Assembly: GCF_004353925.1 (NCBI RefSeq)
Contig: NZ_SMOK01000007.1
Location: 124,001-188,000 of the forward strand
DNA length: 64,000 nt
Source of the DNA: Pseudomonas sp. H9
GTDB taxonomy: Bacteria > Pseudomonadota > Gammaproteobacteria > Pseudomonadales > Pseudomonadaceae
Reading direction: 5' to 3'
Position numbers and translations under genes: made by a program. The notes below the pieces were generated by a model. The model was not told where the DNA came from, searched no databases, and saw only the letters and a list, made by a program, of their open reading frames with translations. This document shows positions 19,204-30,961 of the stretch, one piece after another. Positions within the stretch are counted from its first letter, which is position 1; each line of letters starts with the position of its first letter.

Positions 19204-19284
19204 GCAAGCTACAAGCTGCAAGTTACAAGACAAAAGCAGGAGCGGCGCGAACCGCTCTTGCTTGTAGCTTGAAGCTTGCAGCTA
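19204..19284. repeat. Intergenic inverted repeat between ahcY and metF
   Basis: Arms of about 23 bases (around AGCTACAAGCTGCAAG and its complement, 20 of 23 matching) surround a small perfect hairpin GAGCGG-CGCGAA-CCGCTC at 19240-19257. It differs from the REP family. It could attenuate or process an ahcY-metF transcript. Confidence 0.75.
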
Positions 19285-19293
19285 CCAACTCAA

Positions 19294-20844
<1,551 letters not shown>

Positions 20845-20877
20845 TCAAGTGCAGATGACCGTTTTAAAGCGACCGCG

Positions 20878-20906
20878 ATTATAGCTGTGCCTGCGCATCA
20901 GCCCAA
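20878..20906 (-). promoter_or_regulatory. Sigma-70 promoter of ahcY
   Basis: On the minus strand TTGGGC (20906-20901) and TATAAT (20883-20878) are separated by 17 bases. Transcription would begin near 20871, just upstream of the riboswitch. A 12-base palindrome TCGATTAATCGA lies at 20916-20927, above the -35 box. Confidence 0.75.
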
Positions 20907-21011
20907 GGTTTTCTGTCGATTAATCGAGACCATAGTCGATGTTAAATGGAGCAGGGCAGCAGGCTCTGCCATCATTACCTTCATCGATTGGCAAGATGGT
21001 CAGGAGTAGAT

Positions 21012-21410
21012 ATGAATTTTCACACCCGCAAATGGGTCAAGCCCGAAGACCTCAACCCCAATGGCACCCTGTTCGGCGGCAGCCTGCTGCGCTGGATCGA
21101 CGAAGAAGCGGCGATTTATGCCATCGTCCAGCTGGGCAATCAGCGTGTGGTGACCAAGTACATCTCGGAGATCAACTTCGTCAGTGCTTCGCGCCAGGGC
21201 GACATCATCGAGCTGGGTATCACCGCTACCGAATTCGGCCGTACGTCGATCACCCTCAAGTGCGAAGTGCGCAACAAGATTACCCGCAAGAGCATTCTGA
21301 CTGTAGACAAGATGGTTTTCGTCAACCTCGGTGAAGATGGCTTGCCAGCGGCCCACGGGCGGACCGAGATCAAGTACATCAAAGATCAGTTCGATACGCC
21401 GGTAGAGTAA
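21012..21410 (+). CDS. Acyl-CoA thioesterase, YciA-like hotdog protein
   Basis: The 132-residue protein starts at ATG 21012 with AGGAG five bases upstream. It shows the single hotdog domain of the acyl-CoA hydrolase family: NPNGTLFGGSLLRWIDEEAA carries the conserved asparagine/glycine loop and acidic residue, and a second strand set ends in MVFVNLGEDG. Such enzymes release CoA from acyl-CoA thioesters in the cytoplasm. The preferred chain length cannot be read from the sequence. It is divergent from ahcY. Confidence 0.88.
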   Translation: MNFHTRKWVKPEDLNPNGTLFGGSLLRWIDEEAAIYAIVQLGNQRVVTKYISEINFVSASRQGDIIELGITATEFGRTSITLKCEVRNKITRKSILTVDKMVFVNLGEDGLPAAHGRTEIKYIKDQFDTPVE

Positions 21411-21417
21411 GAAAACA

Positions 21418-21482
21418 TAGCGGGGCAAGCCTGCTCCCACCAGATATTACACAAACTCTGTGGGAGCGGGCTTGCCCCGCGA
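21418..21482. repeat. REP pair, forward-reverse
   Basis: Two main-type REP copies (the first with one change, GCCTGCTC) face each other between the convergent thioesterase and antiporter genes. Confidence 0.9.
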
Positions 21483-21488
21483 AGGGCG

Positions 21489-22724
21489 TTAAGGCTGTTC
21501 GGTAACCCCACGTACCACGCGCCCGATCGTCAGTCCCTGCAACAGGATCGAAGACAGCACCACGATGTAGGTGATGCTCAGCAACAGATCACGCTCGGTA
21601 CCCACCGGCAGCGACAACGCCAGCGCTACCGATACACCCCCACGCAAACCACCCCAGGTCAGTACCCGCACGGTACCGCGGGGCACTGTGCGCCAGCGGC
21701 GCAGCATGACGATGGCCGGGGCTACAGTCAGCAGGCGCGACAGCAGGATCGCCACAGCCAGCACGCCAGCCGCTGCCAGGTGCATCCACGAGAACGGTAG
21801 AAGCAGCAGCTCCAGGCCGATCAGGGCGAACAACAGGGCGTTGAGCATGTCGTCGATCAGCTCCCAGAAGCCGTCGAGGTAACGTCGGGTCATCTCGTTC
21901 ATCGCCAGGTTACGCCCCAGGTTACCGATGATCAGGCCCGCCACCACCATCGCGATCGGTGCCGAAACATGCAGCTCGTAAGCCATGGCCGAGCCACCGA
22001 TCACCAGTGCCAGCGTCAGCATGACCTCAACCTGGTACTGCTCGATGCTTTTGATCATACGGTAGGTGACATAGCCGATCAGGCCACCAAACAGCGCGCC
22101 ACCAATTGCTTCGCGGGCGAACAAGATCAGGGTGTCGCTGACGCTCGGGGTTTCGCCCAGTTGGGCAATGCCCAGCAAGACGGTGAACACCACCACGGCA
22201 GTGCCGTCATTGAACAATGACTCGCCGACAATCGTGGTTTTCAGGGGTTTTGAGGCATTGGCGGTACGCAGGGCGCCCAACACCGCAATCGGGTCGGTCG
22301 GCGAAATCAGTGCCCCGAACAGCAAGCAGTAGAGCAGGCTGACGTGCCAGCCGAACAGGGCGAATATCCAGTGCGCGAGGAAGCCGATGACCACGGTGGC
22401 GATCAACACGCCGAAGGTGGCGAGCAAACCAATCGGCCAGCGGTAGCTGCGAAGATCAGCGAGGTTAACGTGTAAGGCCCCGGCAAACAGCAGGAACGAC
22501 AGCATCCAGTGCATCAGCAAGTCGTTGAAATCGATTTGGCTCATCAGGCCTTGCACGCGTTCTTCCAGGCCGGGGTAGCCGATGACGCTCAGACCTTGGA
22601 GCAACAGGGAAAACAGCAGGGCAGTGACCATGACGCCGATGGTGGGCGGCAGGCCGATGAAGCGGTAATTCAGGTAGGTGAGGAGGGTGGTCAAACAGAT
22701 AAACGCAGCAACAAGCTCAAGCAT
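21489..22724 (-). CDS. Na+/H+ antiporter, CPA1 (NhaP-like) family
   Basis: The 411-residue protein is taken from ATG 22724 (MLELVAAFICLTTLLTYLNY), with AGGA upstream. It has about twelve hydrophobic helices. CPA1 hallmarks are visible: the unwound helix GALISPTDPIAVLGALR, GESLFNDGTAVVVF with the ion-binding Asp, and the late TWGGLRGGVSVALALSLP motif. Members exchange Na+ or K+ for protons across the inner membrane and help pH and salt tolerance. The gene seems to be a single transcript, with a REP pair after the stop. Confidence 0.92.
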   Translation of the reverse strand: MLELVAAFICLTTLLTYLNYRFIGLPPTIGVMVTALLFSLLLQGLSVIGYPGLEERVQGLMSQIDFNDLLMHWMLSFLLFAGALHVNLADLRSYRWPIGLLATFGVLIATVVIGFLAHWIFALFGWHVSLLYCLLFGALISPTDPIAVLGALRTANASKPLKTTIVGESLFNDGTAVVVFTVLLGIAQLGETPSVSDTLILFAREAIGGALFGGLIGYVTYRMIKSIEQYQVEVMLTLALVIGGSAMAYELHVSAPIAMVVAGLIIGNLGRNLAMNEMTRRYLDGFWELIDDMLNALLFALIGLELLLLPFSWMHLAAAGVLAVAILLSRLLTVAPAIVMLRRWRTVPRGTVRVLTWGGLRGGVSVALALSLPVGTERDLLLSITYIVVLSSILLQGLTIGRVVRGVTEQP

Positions 22725-22946
22725 TCCGGGTCCTGTATTGGCTTTCAATGTGGCTCCCGATTCAATCAGGCAGCCGTTGGATGGTCTGCCAGAGGTGTGG
22801 GGGCACAGTTTTTTGCTGCAGGCGTTGACCGCGCATTGTCGAATTCGTTTCCGTCGCACCCGATTGTGCGCGACGTGGCCTTGAGGGAAATGCTTAGATA
22901 GCGGCTGGCCATTGATGACCCGCCCAGCACAACCAAGGACCTTCGC

Positions 22947-23780
22947 GTGTTAGCCACTTCCCTGGTTCTGATTGCCGCACTATTGCATGCAACCTGGAAC
23001 ACCCTGATCAAATTCAGCGGCGAACGCCTGCTGGTAATCGCCAGCATGGATACCGTGGCGTTGTTGTTCGCCCTGGTGATGGTGGCGTTCGTGCAGTTCC
23101 CGCCCGCCGAGGTATGGCCGTGGTTGTTGGCCTCTGCATTGTTCGAGCAGTTCTATCGCTTTCTGTTGATTCAGGCGTACCGCGTCGGTGATCTCGGGTT
23201 GGTGTATCCGCTAATGCGTGGACTCTCACCGCTGGTGGTGCTGGCGCTGACGCTGACCTTTGCCGGGGAAACGTTAAGCAGCCAGCAGATCATTGGCATC
23301 CTGTTGATTCCCTGCGGCATGGCGTGCCTGCTCTGGCAGGGCGGTGGAGGTGATCGTCTGCCATGGTCGATGCTGCCGGTGGTAGCGTTGATCGGGCTGT
23401 GTATCGGTTGCTACACCTGGTTCGATGGCCAGGCGATTCGGCTCTGGTCGCAGCCATTGGACTATCTTGTCTGGTTGACGCTGCTCAGTGCCTGGCCCTT
23501 CCCGTTGCTGGCCAGTGTCGCTCGCCGCGCACCGTTTGTGCTGTTCTGGCGCTTGCAATGGCGGCTTGGGCTGGCAGTCGGATTGTGCGTGCTGTTGAGC
23601 TATGCCCTGGTGCTCTGGGCCATGCAGCTGGGGTCGGTGGCCGAGGCGGCTGCGCTGCGTGAGGTGAGTGTGATTCTGGTGGTGCTGTTTGGTATGCGTT
23701 ATCTCAAAGAACCTTTTGGCGGCCCCAGGCTCTTAGCTTGTGCCCTGGTGCTGATGGGCATGCTGATCATGAAACTCTGA
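22947..23780 (+). CDS. DMT (EamA-like) superfamily transporter
   Basis: The 277-residue protein starts at GTG 22947 with AAGGA upstream. It has ten predicted hydrophobic helices in two halves, the drug/metabolite transporter layout. The opening helix has HATWNTLIKFSG, a common feature of EamA-like proteins, and each half ends in a conserved Gly/Pro/Glu-rich stretch (VYPLMRGLSPLVVL; LREVSVILVVLFGMRYLKEP). The substrate is unknown. A MAPEG gene follows after 24 bases and is probably co-transcribed. Confidence 0.85.
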   Translation: MLATSLVLIAALLHATWNTLIKFSGERLLVIASMDTVALLFALVMVAFVQFPPAEVWPWLLASALFEQFYRFLLIQAYRVGDLGLVYPLMRGLSPLVVLALTLTFAGETLSSQQIIGILLIPCGMACLLWQGGGGDRLPWSMLPVVALIGLCIGCYTWFDGQAIRLWSQPLDYLVWLTLLSAWPFPLLASVARRAPFVLFWRLQWRLGLAVGLCVLLSYALVLWAMQLGSVAEAAALREVSVILVVLFGMRYLKEPFGGPRLLACALVLMGMLIMKL

Positions 23781-23804
23781 CTTCCCCCTGACAAGGATTT
23801 AGCC

Positions 23805-24191
23805 ATGACCGTTGCTCTGTGGTGTGTGTTGATTGCGTTGTTCCTGCCGATTCTCTGTACCAGCATCGCCAAGCTCAGCAGCGGGCGTTTCGGCTTGCGT
23901 CAGAACCATGATCCACGGGCTTTTCTCGACAGCCTCGAAGGCTTGCCGCGGCGTGCTCATGCGGCGCAGTTGAATAGTTTTGAAGCGTTCCCGGCGTTTG
24001 CTGCGGCGGTAATCATTGCTGATATCGTCGGCAACGCCGAGCAAGTGACCCAGGACGTGCTGGCCGTGTTGTACATCACCAGTCGCTTGCTCTACATCAT
24101 CTGCTATTTGGCGGACTGGGCGGCGCTGCGGTCGCTGGTGTGGTTTGCAGGGTTGGGGTTGGTGGTGTCGTTCTTCTTTGTGTCAATGTGA
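23805..24191 (+). CDS. MAPEG family membrane protein
   Basis: The 128-residue protein has four hydrophobic helices. A polar segment after helix one (NHDPRAFLDSLEGLPRRAHAAQLNSFEAFPAF, seen at about residues 34-65) contains the RAxxAQxNxxE pattern of the MAPEG superfamily, which binds glutathione in eukaryotic members. Bacterial members are of uncertain function. The gene lies 24 bases after the DMT transporter on the same strand. A REP pair separates it from the convergent mltA. Confidence 0.88.
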   Translation: MTVALWCVLIALFLPILCTSIAKLSSGRFGLRQNHDPRAFLDSLEGLPRRAHAAQLNSFEAFPAFAAAVIIADIVGNAEQVTQDVLAVLYITSRLLYIICYLADWAALRSLVWFAGLGLVVSFFFVSM

Positions 24192-24195
24192 TTTG

Positions 24196-24256
24196 ATCGC
24201 GGGGCAAGCCCGCTCCTACCGGCAGCTAACCTGTAGGAGCGGGCTTGCCCCGCGAA
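24196..24256. repeat. REP pair, forward-reverse
   Basis: Two main-type REP copies with a short spacer fill the gap between the convergent MAPEG gene and mltA. Confidence 0.93.
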
Positions 24257-24260
24257 AAAA

Positions 24261-25412
24261 TCAAAGCACTTTCGGTACTTCAGGCAACGCCGCACCCTTG
24301 GGCCACAGCAACCAGATCTGTCCCTGCTGTTTCATGTTGCCCGCCAGTTCGCCCGCCTCGGCACCTGTGCCCCAGAACAGGTCGGCACGCACTTCGCCAG
24401 TAATCGCACCCCCAGTGTCTTGAGCAGCAACCGGGCGTATCACGGGTGCGCCATCAGGACGGGTAGTCGACAGCCACAGCAGACTGCCCAATGGAATCAC
24501 CTTGCGGTCAATGGCCACGCTGTAACCTGCAGTCAGTGGCACGTTGAGCGAACCGCGTGGGCCTTCATTGCTGTCTGGTCGGGTGCTGAAGAAGACATAG
24601 CTGGGGTTGCTCGCCAGCAGCTCAGGCACGCGAGTCGGGTTGGCCTGCGCCCAGGCATGGATAGCCCCCATGCTGACATCTTCTTTTTTCAGCTGGCCCT
24701 GTTCGATCAACCAGCGCCCTATCGGGCGATAGGGGTGGCCGTTCTGGTCGGCATAGCCAACGCGCAGTTGGCGGCCATCATCCAGCTGGATCCGGCCAGA
24801 GCCCTGAATCTGCAGGAACTGCAGGTCCATCGGGTCGGTCAACCAGGCCAGTACGGGTGCAGGTACCCCGTTCTGGTTGATCACTTCGGCGGTGTCGTAA
24901 GGTTTGAGGGTGCGGCCTTCAAGGCGGCCGCGCAGGCGTTTGCCCTTGAGTTCCGGGTAGATGCTGTCCAGGGCCACCACGATCATGTCGTCGGGTACGC
25001 CATAGACGGGAACATGCGCGTTGTTGGTCTGTGTCAGGCTGCCGGGATAGACCGGCTCGTAGTAACCGGTGATCAGGCCGTTGGCGCTGTTGTCTCCCGA
25101 GCGCATGCTGTAGACGTCCAACTGAGCCTGCAGAAAGCTGCGCACTTGAGCGCTGTCGCTTGGCACCGAGGCTGCCGCCGCGCAGGTGTTAGCCCAGATG
25201 GCGTCACGTTTGAGACGTTCACAGGCACTGCGCCAGGCTTCGAAGCCGGCCAGCAGGTCGCTGTCGCTGACCTGTGGCAAGTCTTTCCAGGTGCTACTGA
25301 CATAGGTGGCGAGCGCGTGAGGTTTGGGCTTTTCCGGGCCGCCGCCGTTGCAGCCAGCAAGCAGTGCCAGTACCGAAAGCGACCATCCCAGGTGGCGCAG
25401 CGAAAATTTCAT
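24261..25412 (-). CDS. mltA: Membrane-bound lytic murein transglycosylase A, MltA
   Basis: The 383-residue lipoprotein starts at ATG 25412 and has a lipobox ending in LALLAGC, so it should be anchored in the outer membrane. The MltA domain is clear (LITGYYEPVYPGSLT, then LKPYDTAEVINQNG and IQGSGRIQLDDGRQLRVGYA). The 3D domain is at the C-terminus (AQDTGGAITGEVRADLFWG), with the catalytic aspartates. MltA cleaves glycan strands and forms 1,6-anhydromuropeptides during wall growth. The upstream divergent gene encodes a small cytochrome c lipoprotein. Confidence 0.95.
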   Translation of the reverse strand: MKFSLRHLGWSLSVLALLAGCNGGGPEKPKPHALATYVSSTWKDLPQVSDSDLLAGFEAWRSACERLKRDAIWANTCAAAASVPSDSAQVRSFLQAQLDVYSMRSGDNSANGLITGYYEPVYPGSLTQTNNAHVPVYGVPDDMIVVALDSIYPELKGKRLRGRLEGRTLKPYDTAEVINQNGVPAPVLAWLTDPMDLQFLQIQGSGRIQLDDGRQLRVGYADQNGHPYRPIGRWLIEQGQLKKEDVSMGAIHAWAQANPTRVPELLASNPSYVFFSTRPDSNEGPRGSLNVPLTAGYSVAIDRKVIPLGSLLWLSTTRPDGAPVIRPVAAQDTGGAITGEVRADLFWGTGAEAGELAGNMKQQGQIWLLWPKGAALPEVPKVL

Positions 25413-25541
25413 GAACAGGGTTTCCTTGGTGGTTTGCCTGGGGTTGAGCTGCCCGGGCAATCCGTAGAGTTAATAAGGGTATTGGTCTTTGGCGGCGAGA
25501 CGAGGATACTGGCCGCCTTTTTTCCGTGAGCCGAAATTACC

Positions 25542-25991
25542 ATGATGCTCAAGCGACTCTCTGTTGTTGTGCTGGCCTGCCTGACCCTGACTGCCTGTGG
25601 CGGTGTCGATCCCAACTCGCCGTTGGGCCAGCGCAAGACCATCTTCAAGCAGATGCTCAAAACCAGTGAAGACCTGGGCGGCATGCTGCGTGGGCGCCTG
25701 GCCTTCGACGGACAGAAATTTGCCGATGGCGCCGTCAAGCTCGACGCTTTGTCCCGTGAGCCGTGGAAGCATTTTCCGCAGGTTCGCGAAGACGATGAAA
25801 CCAGTGCGCGCCCCGAGGTTTGGGAGAAGCAGGCCCGCTTTCAAGACCTGGCCCGGCAACTTGAAGTAGCTACTGGTGAGCTGGTGGCCGTCACCCGTAC
25901 CCAACCGCTGAAAGCCGCAGACCTGGCCGCGCCGACCGACAAGGTTGAAGCAGCGTGCAAGGCTTGTCATACCGAATTTCGTAACCATTGA
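25542..25991 (+). CDS. Lipid-anchored class II cytochrome c (c556/c' type)
   Basis: The 149-residue protein has a lipoprotein signal (VLACLTLTAC, Cys19). The single heme site, Cys139-Lys-Ala-Cys142-His143, lies seven residues from the C-terminus. A C-terminal CxxCH with a four-helix bundle before it is the layout of class II cytochromes c. Its place and anchor point to electron transfer in the periplasm, but the partner is unknown. It is divergent from mltA and convergent with a DUF1090 gene. Confidence 0.85.
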   Translation: MMLKRLSVVVLACLTLTACGGVDPNSPLGQRKTIFKQMLKTSEDLGGMLRGRLAFDGQKFADGAVKLDALSREPWKHFPQVREDDETSARPEVWEKQARFQDLARQLEVATGELVAVTRTQPLKAADLAAPTDKVEAACKACHTEFRNH

Positions 25992-25998
25992 AGACATG

Positions 25999-26050
25999 AT
26001 CGCGGGGCAAGCCAGCCCCCACACTGTGGGAGCTGGCTTGCCCCGCGATA
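25999..26050. repeat. REP pair with matched variant arms
   Basis: The forward copy reads GGGGCAAGCCAGCCCCCAC and the reverse copy GTGGGAGCTGGCTTGCCCC. The usual CCCGC/GCGGG block is changed in both copies to CCAGC/GCTGG. It lies between the convergent cytochrome c and DUF1090 genes. Confidence 0.9.
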
Positions 26051-26063
26051 AAAAACTCAGCGC

Positions 26064-26459
26064 TTACTTTTCTAGCTGATCCAGCGCTTCCTGCAGCTCT
26101 TTCTTCGATTCAGCGAGCTTGTCTTTACGCTTGTTGATCTTCTCGGCATCACCTTTTTTCATGGCCTTGTCCAGGTCCTTGGTGCGCTGGGAAACTTCGT
26201 GGCGCGCGTCGAGCACTTTCTGCTCACGCTCTTTGCGCAGGCTGGCGTCAGTGCAATTGGCCGTGACTTCGCTCAGGGCCTTTTCCAGGCCGGCAACCTG
26301 GTCGCTGTTGTTGTGCTCACGGGCTTCTTTGAGCTGATTTTCGATGGCGCTGCGCTTGGCGGCACATCCGGTAAGGCCTGCATCGGGCTGGGCTGCCTGC
26401 AGTGAGGTTGCGCCAAGGCCAATTACGCTAAGCAGTACGAGATGAGAAAAAAACTTCAC
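26064..26459 (-). CDS. DUF1090 family periplasmic protein (YqjC-like)
   Basis: The 131-residue protein starts at GTG 26459 behind a strong AAGGAGG six bases upstream. A signal peptide (VLLSVIGLGATSLQA) is followed by LTGCAAKRSAIENQLKEA and a long charged coiled coil to the end. A Cys pair (Cys32, Cys68) is present. This matches DUF1090, whose E. coli member YqjC is periplasmic and of unknown function. It stands alone, convergent with the cytochrome c gene. Confidence 0.87.
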   Translation of the reverse strand: MKFFSHLVLLSVIGLGATSLQAAQPDAGLTGCAAKRSAIENQLKEAREHNNSDQVAGLEKALSEVTANCTDASLRKEREQKVLDARHEVSQRTKDLDKAMKKGDAEKINKRKDKLAESKKELQEALDQLEK

Positions 26460-26591
26460 GGGAGCCTCCTTGTTCGGGGCGGGGCATCAAAAGTTGGGGG
26501 AAATCCTGCCCTGATTTGATCAATTAAGGAACCCTGAGCAGGCTTTTCAGTTGTAAAGCAGGAAAAAGCCTACGCTCGTAGGCGGCGGTGT

Positions 26592-28343
<1,752 letters not shown>

Positions 28344-28370
28344 TCAGTTGTCAGCCCATGTGTCATCATC

Positions 28371-28443
28371 CGGTGGGAGCGGGCTTGCCCCGCGATAGCG
28401 GTGTGTCAGTGAAGTAGCATCGCGGGGCAAGCCCGCTCCTACC
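28371..28443. repeat. REP pair, reverse-forward
   Basis: Two main-type REP copies separated by about 21 bases lie between the metK terminator and the ligB start. Confidence 0.92.
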
Positions 28444-28452
28444 GGAAGGCAC

Positions 28453-28484
28453 AAAAAAGCCCCGGCCAATCACTTGGCCGGGGC
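28453..28484 (-). terminator. Rho-independent terminator of metK
   Basis: A perfect 11-base-pair stem GCCCCGGCCAA/TTGGCCGGGGC with a TCAC loop is followed, on the minus strand, by six T. It begins 12 bases after the metK stop. Confidence 0.95.
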
Positions 28485-28496
28485 TTCTTTCAACGC

Positions 28497-29687
28497 TTAC
28501 AAGCCGGCAGCAGCGCGCAGTGCGTCTACGCGGTCAGTGCGTTCCCAGGTGAATGTGGTGAAGGTGTCGTCGCCGACAGTCTTCTGCTGCGGGATGCGGC
28601 CGAAGTGACCGTAGGCTGCAGTTTCCTGGTACATCGGGTGCAGCAGGTCGAGCATGGTGGTGATTGCGTACGGGCGCAGGTCGAAGCATTCACGTACCAG
28701 CTGAACGATCTTGTCGTCAGAGATCTTGCCAGTGCCGAAAGTGTTCAGCGAGATCGAGGTTGGCTGGGCAACACCGATGGCGTAGGACACCTGGATCTCG
28801 CAGCGCTCGGCAAGGCCAGCGGCAACGATGTTCTTGGCAACGTAACGACCGGCATAGGCGGCGGAACGGTCAACCTTGGATGGGTCTTTACCGGAGAACG
28901 CGCCACCACCGTGACGGGCCATGCCGCCATAGCTGTCGACGATGATCTTGCGACCGGTCAGACCGCAGTCACCCACCGGGCCGCCGATGATGAACTGGCC
29001 AGTCGGGTTGATGTGGAACTGGGTGTCTTTGTGCAGCAGTTCGGCAGGCAGGGTGTGCTTGACGATCAGCTCCATGACCGCTTCCTGCAGGTCTTTTTGC
29101 GACACTTCAGGGTTGTGCTGGGTCGACAGAACTACAGCGTCGATGCCGACGACTTTGCCGCCTTCGTAACGGCAAGTCACCTGCGACTTGGCGTCTGGGC
29201 GCAGCCACGGCAGCAGGCCGGACTTGCGCGCTTCAGCCTGGCGCTCGACCAGACGGTGCGAGAAGCAGATCGGTGCTGGCATCAGCACGTCGGTTTCGTT
29301 GCTGGCATAACCGAACATCAGGCCCTGGTCACCAGCGCCCTGATCTTCCGGCTTGCTGCGGTCAACGCCCTGGGCGATGTCTACCGACTGCTTGCCGATG
29401 ATGTTCATGACTGCGCAGGTGGCGCCGTCGAAACCGACGTCGGAGCTGTTGTAGCCGATGTCGACGATGACTTTACGTACGATTTCTTCCAGGTCGACCC
29501 AGGCCGAGGTAGTGACTTCACCTGCGATGATCGCTACGCCGGTTTTCACCAGGGTTTCGCAAGCAACGCGTGCGTATTTGTCCTGGGTGATGATGGCGTC
29601 CAGCACGGCGTCCGAAATCTGGTCGGCGATTTTGTCCGGATGCCCTTCAGACACGGACTCGGAGGTGAAAAGGGAGTATTCGCTCAT
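28497..29687 (-). CDS. metK: S-adenosylmethionine synthetase MetK
   Basis: The 396-residue enzyme makes SAM from methionine and ATP. Its hallmarks are present: [20 protein letters not shown] at the N-terminus, [12 protein letters not shown], the [19 protein letters not shown]-loop-like motif and the C-terminal [18 protein letters not shown]. It lies 19 bases downstream of an ArsR-type regulator with a methyltransferase domain, on the same strand, so the two form an operon. Regulation through the palindrome in front of that regulator is inferred. A strong terminator follows. Confidence 0.98.
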   Translation of the reverse strand: MSEYSLFTSESVSEGHPDKIADQISDAVLDAIITQDKYARVACETLVKTGVAIIAGEVTTSAWVDLEEIVRKVIVDIGYNSSDVGFDGATCAVMNIIGKQSVDIAQGVDRSKPEDQGAGDQGLMFGYASNETDVLMPAPICFSHRLVERQAEARKSGLLPWLRPDAKSQVTCRYEGGKVVGIDAVVLSTQHNPEVSQKDLQEAVMELIVKHTLPAELLHKDTQFHINPTGQFIIGGPVGDCGLTGRKIIVDSYGGMARHGGGAFSGKDPSKVDRSAAYAGRYVAKNIVAAGLAERCEIQVSYAIGVAQPTSISLNTFGTGKISDDKIVQLVRECFDLRPYAITTMLDLLHPMYQETAAYGHFGRIPQQKTVGDDTFTTFTWERTDRVDALRAAAGL

Positions 29688-29706
29688 CTCGACGGGTTCC
29701 TAAAAT

Positions 29707-30702
29707 TTACCGATGTTGAGTGTCGCCAGCCGGCCGCTGAAAATGGCGGACCTGGATCTGGAAACCATTACGTAAGCCTACATACAGGCTGTCCCCGGGC
29801 GTCAGTCCCGCAGCGCTGGCCCAGCGGGCCAGGTCGTCCTGGTCAAAGCCCAGCCAGATATCGCCGCAGGCCTCTCTGGCCCAGCTCTGATCGTGGCTGC
29901 ACAACTCTGTTACCAACAGGCTGCCGCCTGCTTTCACGCGGTTGGCCAGCTGCCGCAGGGCTTCGGCCGGGGCGCTGAAATGGTGCAGGACCATGTTCAG
30001 CACTACGCAGTCGGCTTCCACATCCGTTGCACTGAGTGCATCGGCCAACTGCAGGTTCACGTTAACCAGGGCTTCGCGCTGACAGACCTGGCGTGCCAGC
30101 TCGAGCATGGTCGGGCTGTTGTCCAGTGCAGTGACCCGAACAAAACGTCGGGCCAGCTCGGGAAGAAACTCGCCATCGCCAGGGCCCACTTCAAGGGCGC
30201 AGGCGTCGGCGCTAAAGCTGAGTTTGTCGAGCAAGGCCAGGAGGCTTTCGCGGTACTGCGCCAACCCGGCAATCAGGTCTTGCTGGGCGCGAAACTTCTC
30301 TTCGACGCGCAGAAAGAAGTCCTGGCTGGTCGCAGCCCGACGTTGCTGGACCTGGCCGATGCGTGCTTGTACGTCATCAGCCAGATTCAGGCCATCGACT
30401 TCTTCGAGCAGTGCGGCGTGTAGCTTGCCACCTAAGCGCAAACCATCCGGCAGGGCGCGGCGATAGAAAATCGCATTGCCTTCGCGGCGGGTGGCCACCA
30501 GCCCGGCCTGGGCCAGTACTTTGAGGTGATGGCTCATGCCCGATTGGCCAACGGCGAAGATCTGCGCCAGCTCGAGCACGCCGAACGAGTCGCTGGCCAA
30601 TGCCCGCAAGACATTCAGGCGTAGCGGGTCGCCGCTGGCTTTGCACAGGGCAGCCAGGTCTTCGCTTTGCTCCGGACGGATTGCGGACAAGGGTAGGTTC
30701 AT
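29707..30702 (-). CDS. ArsR-family regulator fused to SAM-dependent methyltransferase domain (SahR-like)
   Basis: The 331-residue protein is taken from ATG 30702. Residues about 15-95 form an ArsR winged helix (DPLRLNVLRAL, then QSGMSHHLKVLAQAGLVATR and the wing EGNAIFYRR). From about 150 onward is a class I methyltransferase fold with motif I LEVGPGDGEF and VLNMVLHHF. No arsenic-binding ELCVCDL motif is seen. ArsR-methyltransferase fusions of this sort control SAM-cycle genes by sensing SAH (SahR) in several proteobacteria; that function is inferred from the operon with metK. The start has no ribosome binding site, and a possible -10 (TAGACT) ends only 8 bases upstream, so the mRNA may be leaderless. 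Confidence 0.85.
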   Translation of the reverse strand: MNLPLSAIRPEQSEDLAALCKASGDPLRLNVLRALASDSFGVLELAQIFAVGQSGMSHHLKVLAQAGLVATRREGNAIFYRRALPDGLRLGGKLHAALLEEVDGLNLADDVQARIGQVQQRRAATSQDFFLRVEEKFRAQQDLIAGLAQYRESLLALLDKLSFSADACALEVGPGDGEFLPELARRFVRVTALDNSPTMLELARQVCQREALVNVNLQLADALSATDVEADCVVLNMVLHHFSAPAEALRQLANRVKAGGSLLVTELCSHDQSWAREACGDIWLGFDQDDLARWASAAGLTPGDSLYVGLRNGFQIQVRHFQRPAGDTQHR

Positions 30703-30742
30703 GGGGCGGCAGTCTAGACACGGCACCCGGTTGCCGCAAGAG

Positions 30743-30766
30743 CAATATCAAAAAGTTTTGATATTG
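30743..30766. promoter_or_regulatory. Perfect palindromic operator before the regulator-metK operon
   Basis: The 24-base site has two 11-base arms, CAATATCAAAA and TTTTGATATTG, around AG. It lies 41 bases upstream of the ArsR-type regulator and close to a possible -35 (TTGCGG). It is a likely binding site for that regulator. It is also upstream of the divergent tkt gene, about 195 bases away. Confidence 0.8.
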
Positions 30767-30961
30767 GACGATGAGCGGGGCAAATCGTCGCAGGTGAGTC
30801 GGCTGATCCTGCCATTTGCCCGGGCTAAAGCCTGAATCTGCTCCCAATCACAGGAAAATCATGCTGCATCGACCATACGTCATTGCCCCCGGGCACGTGC
30901 CTGGGCGAAAATGGCCGCCTTTTTTCGTTCCGTAATCAATTCAAGCCCCAGGAGATAAGCG

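Noticed and set aside
29707..30702. Arsenic-resistance regulator
   Set aside because: The arsenite-binding cysteine motif is missing and no ars genes are nearby; the partner is metK.
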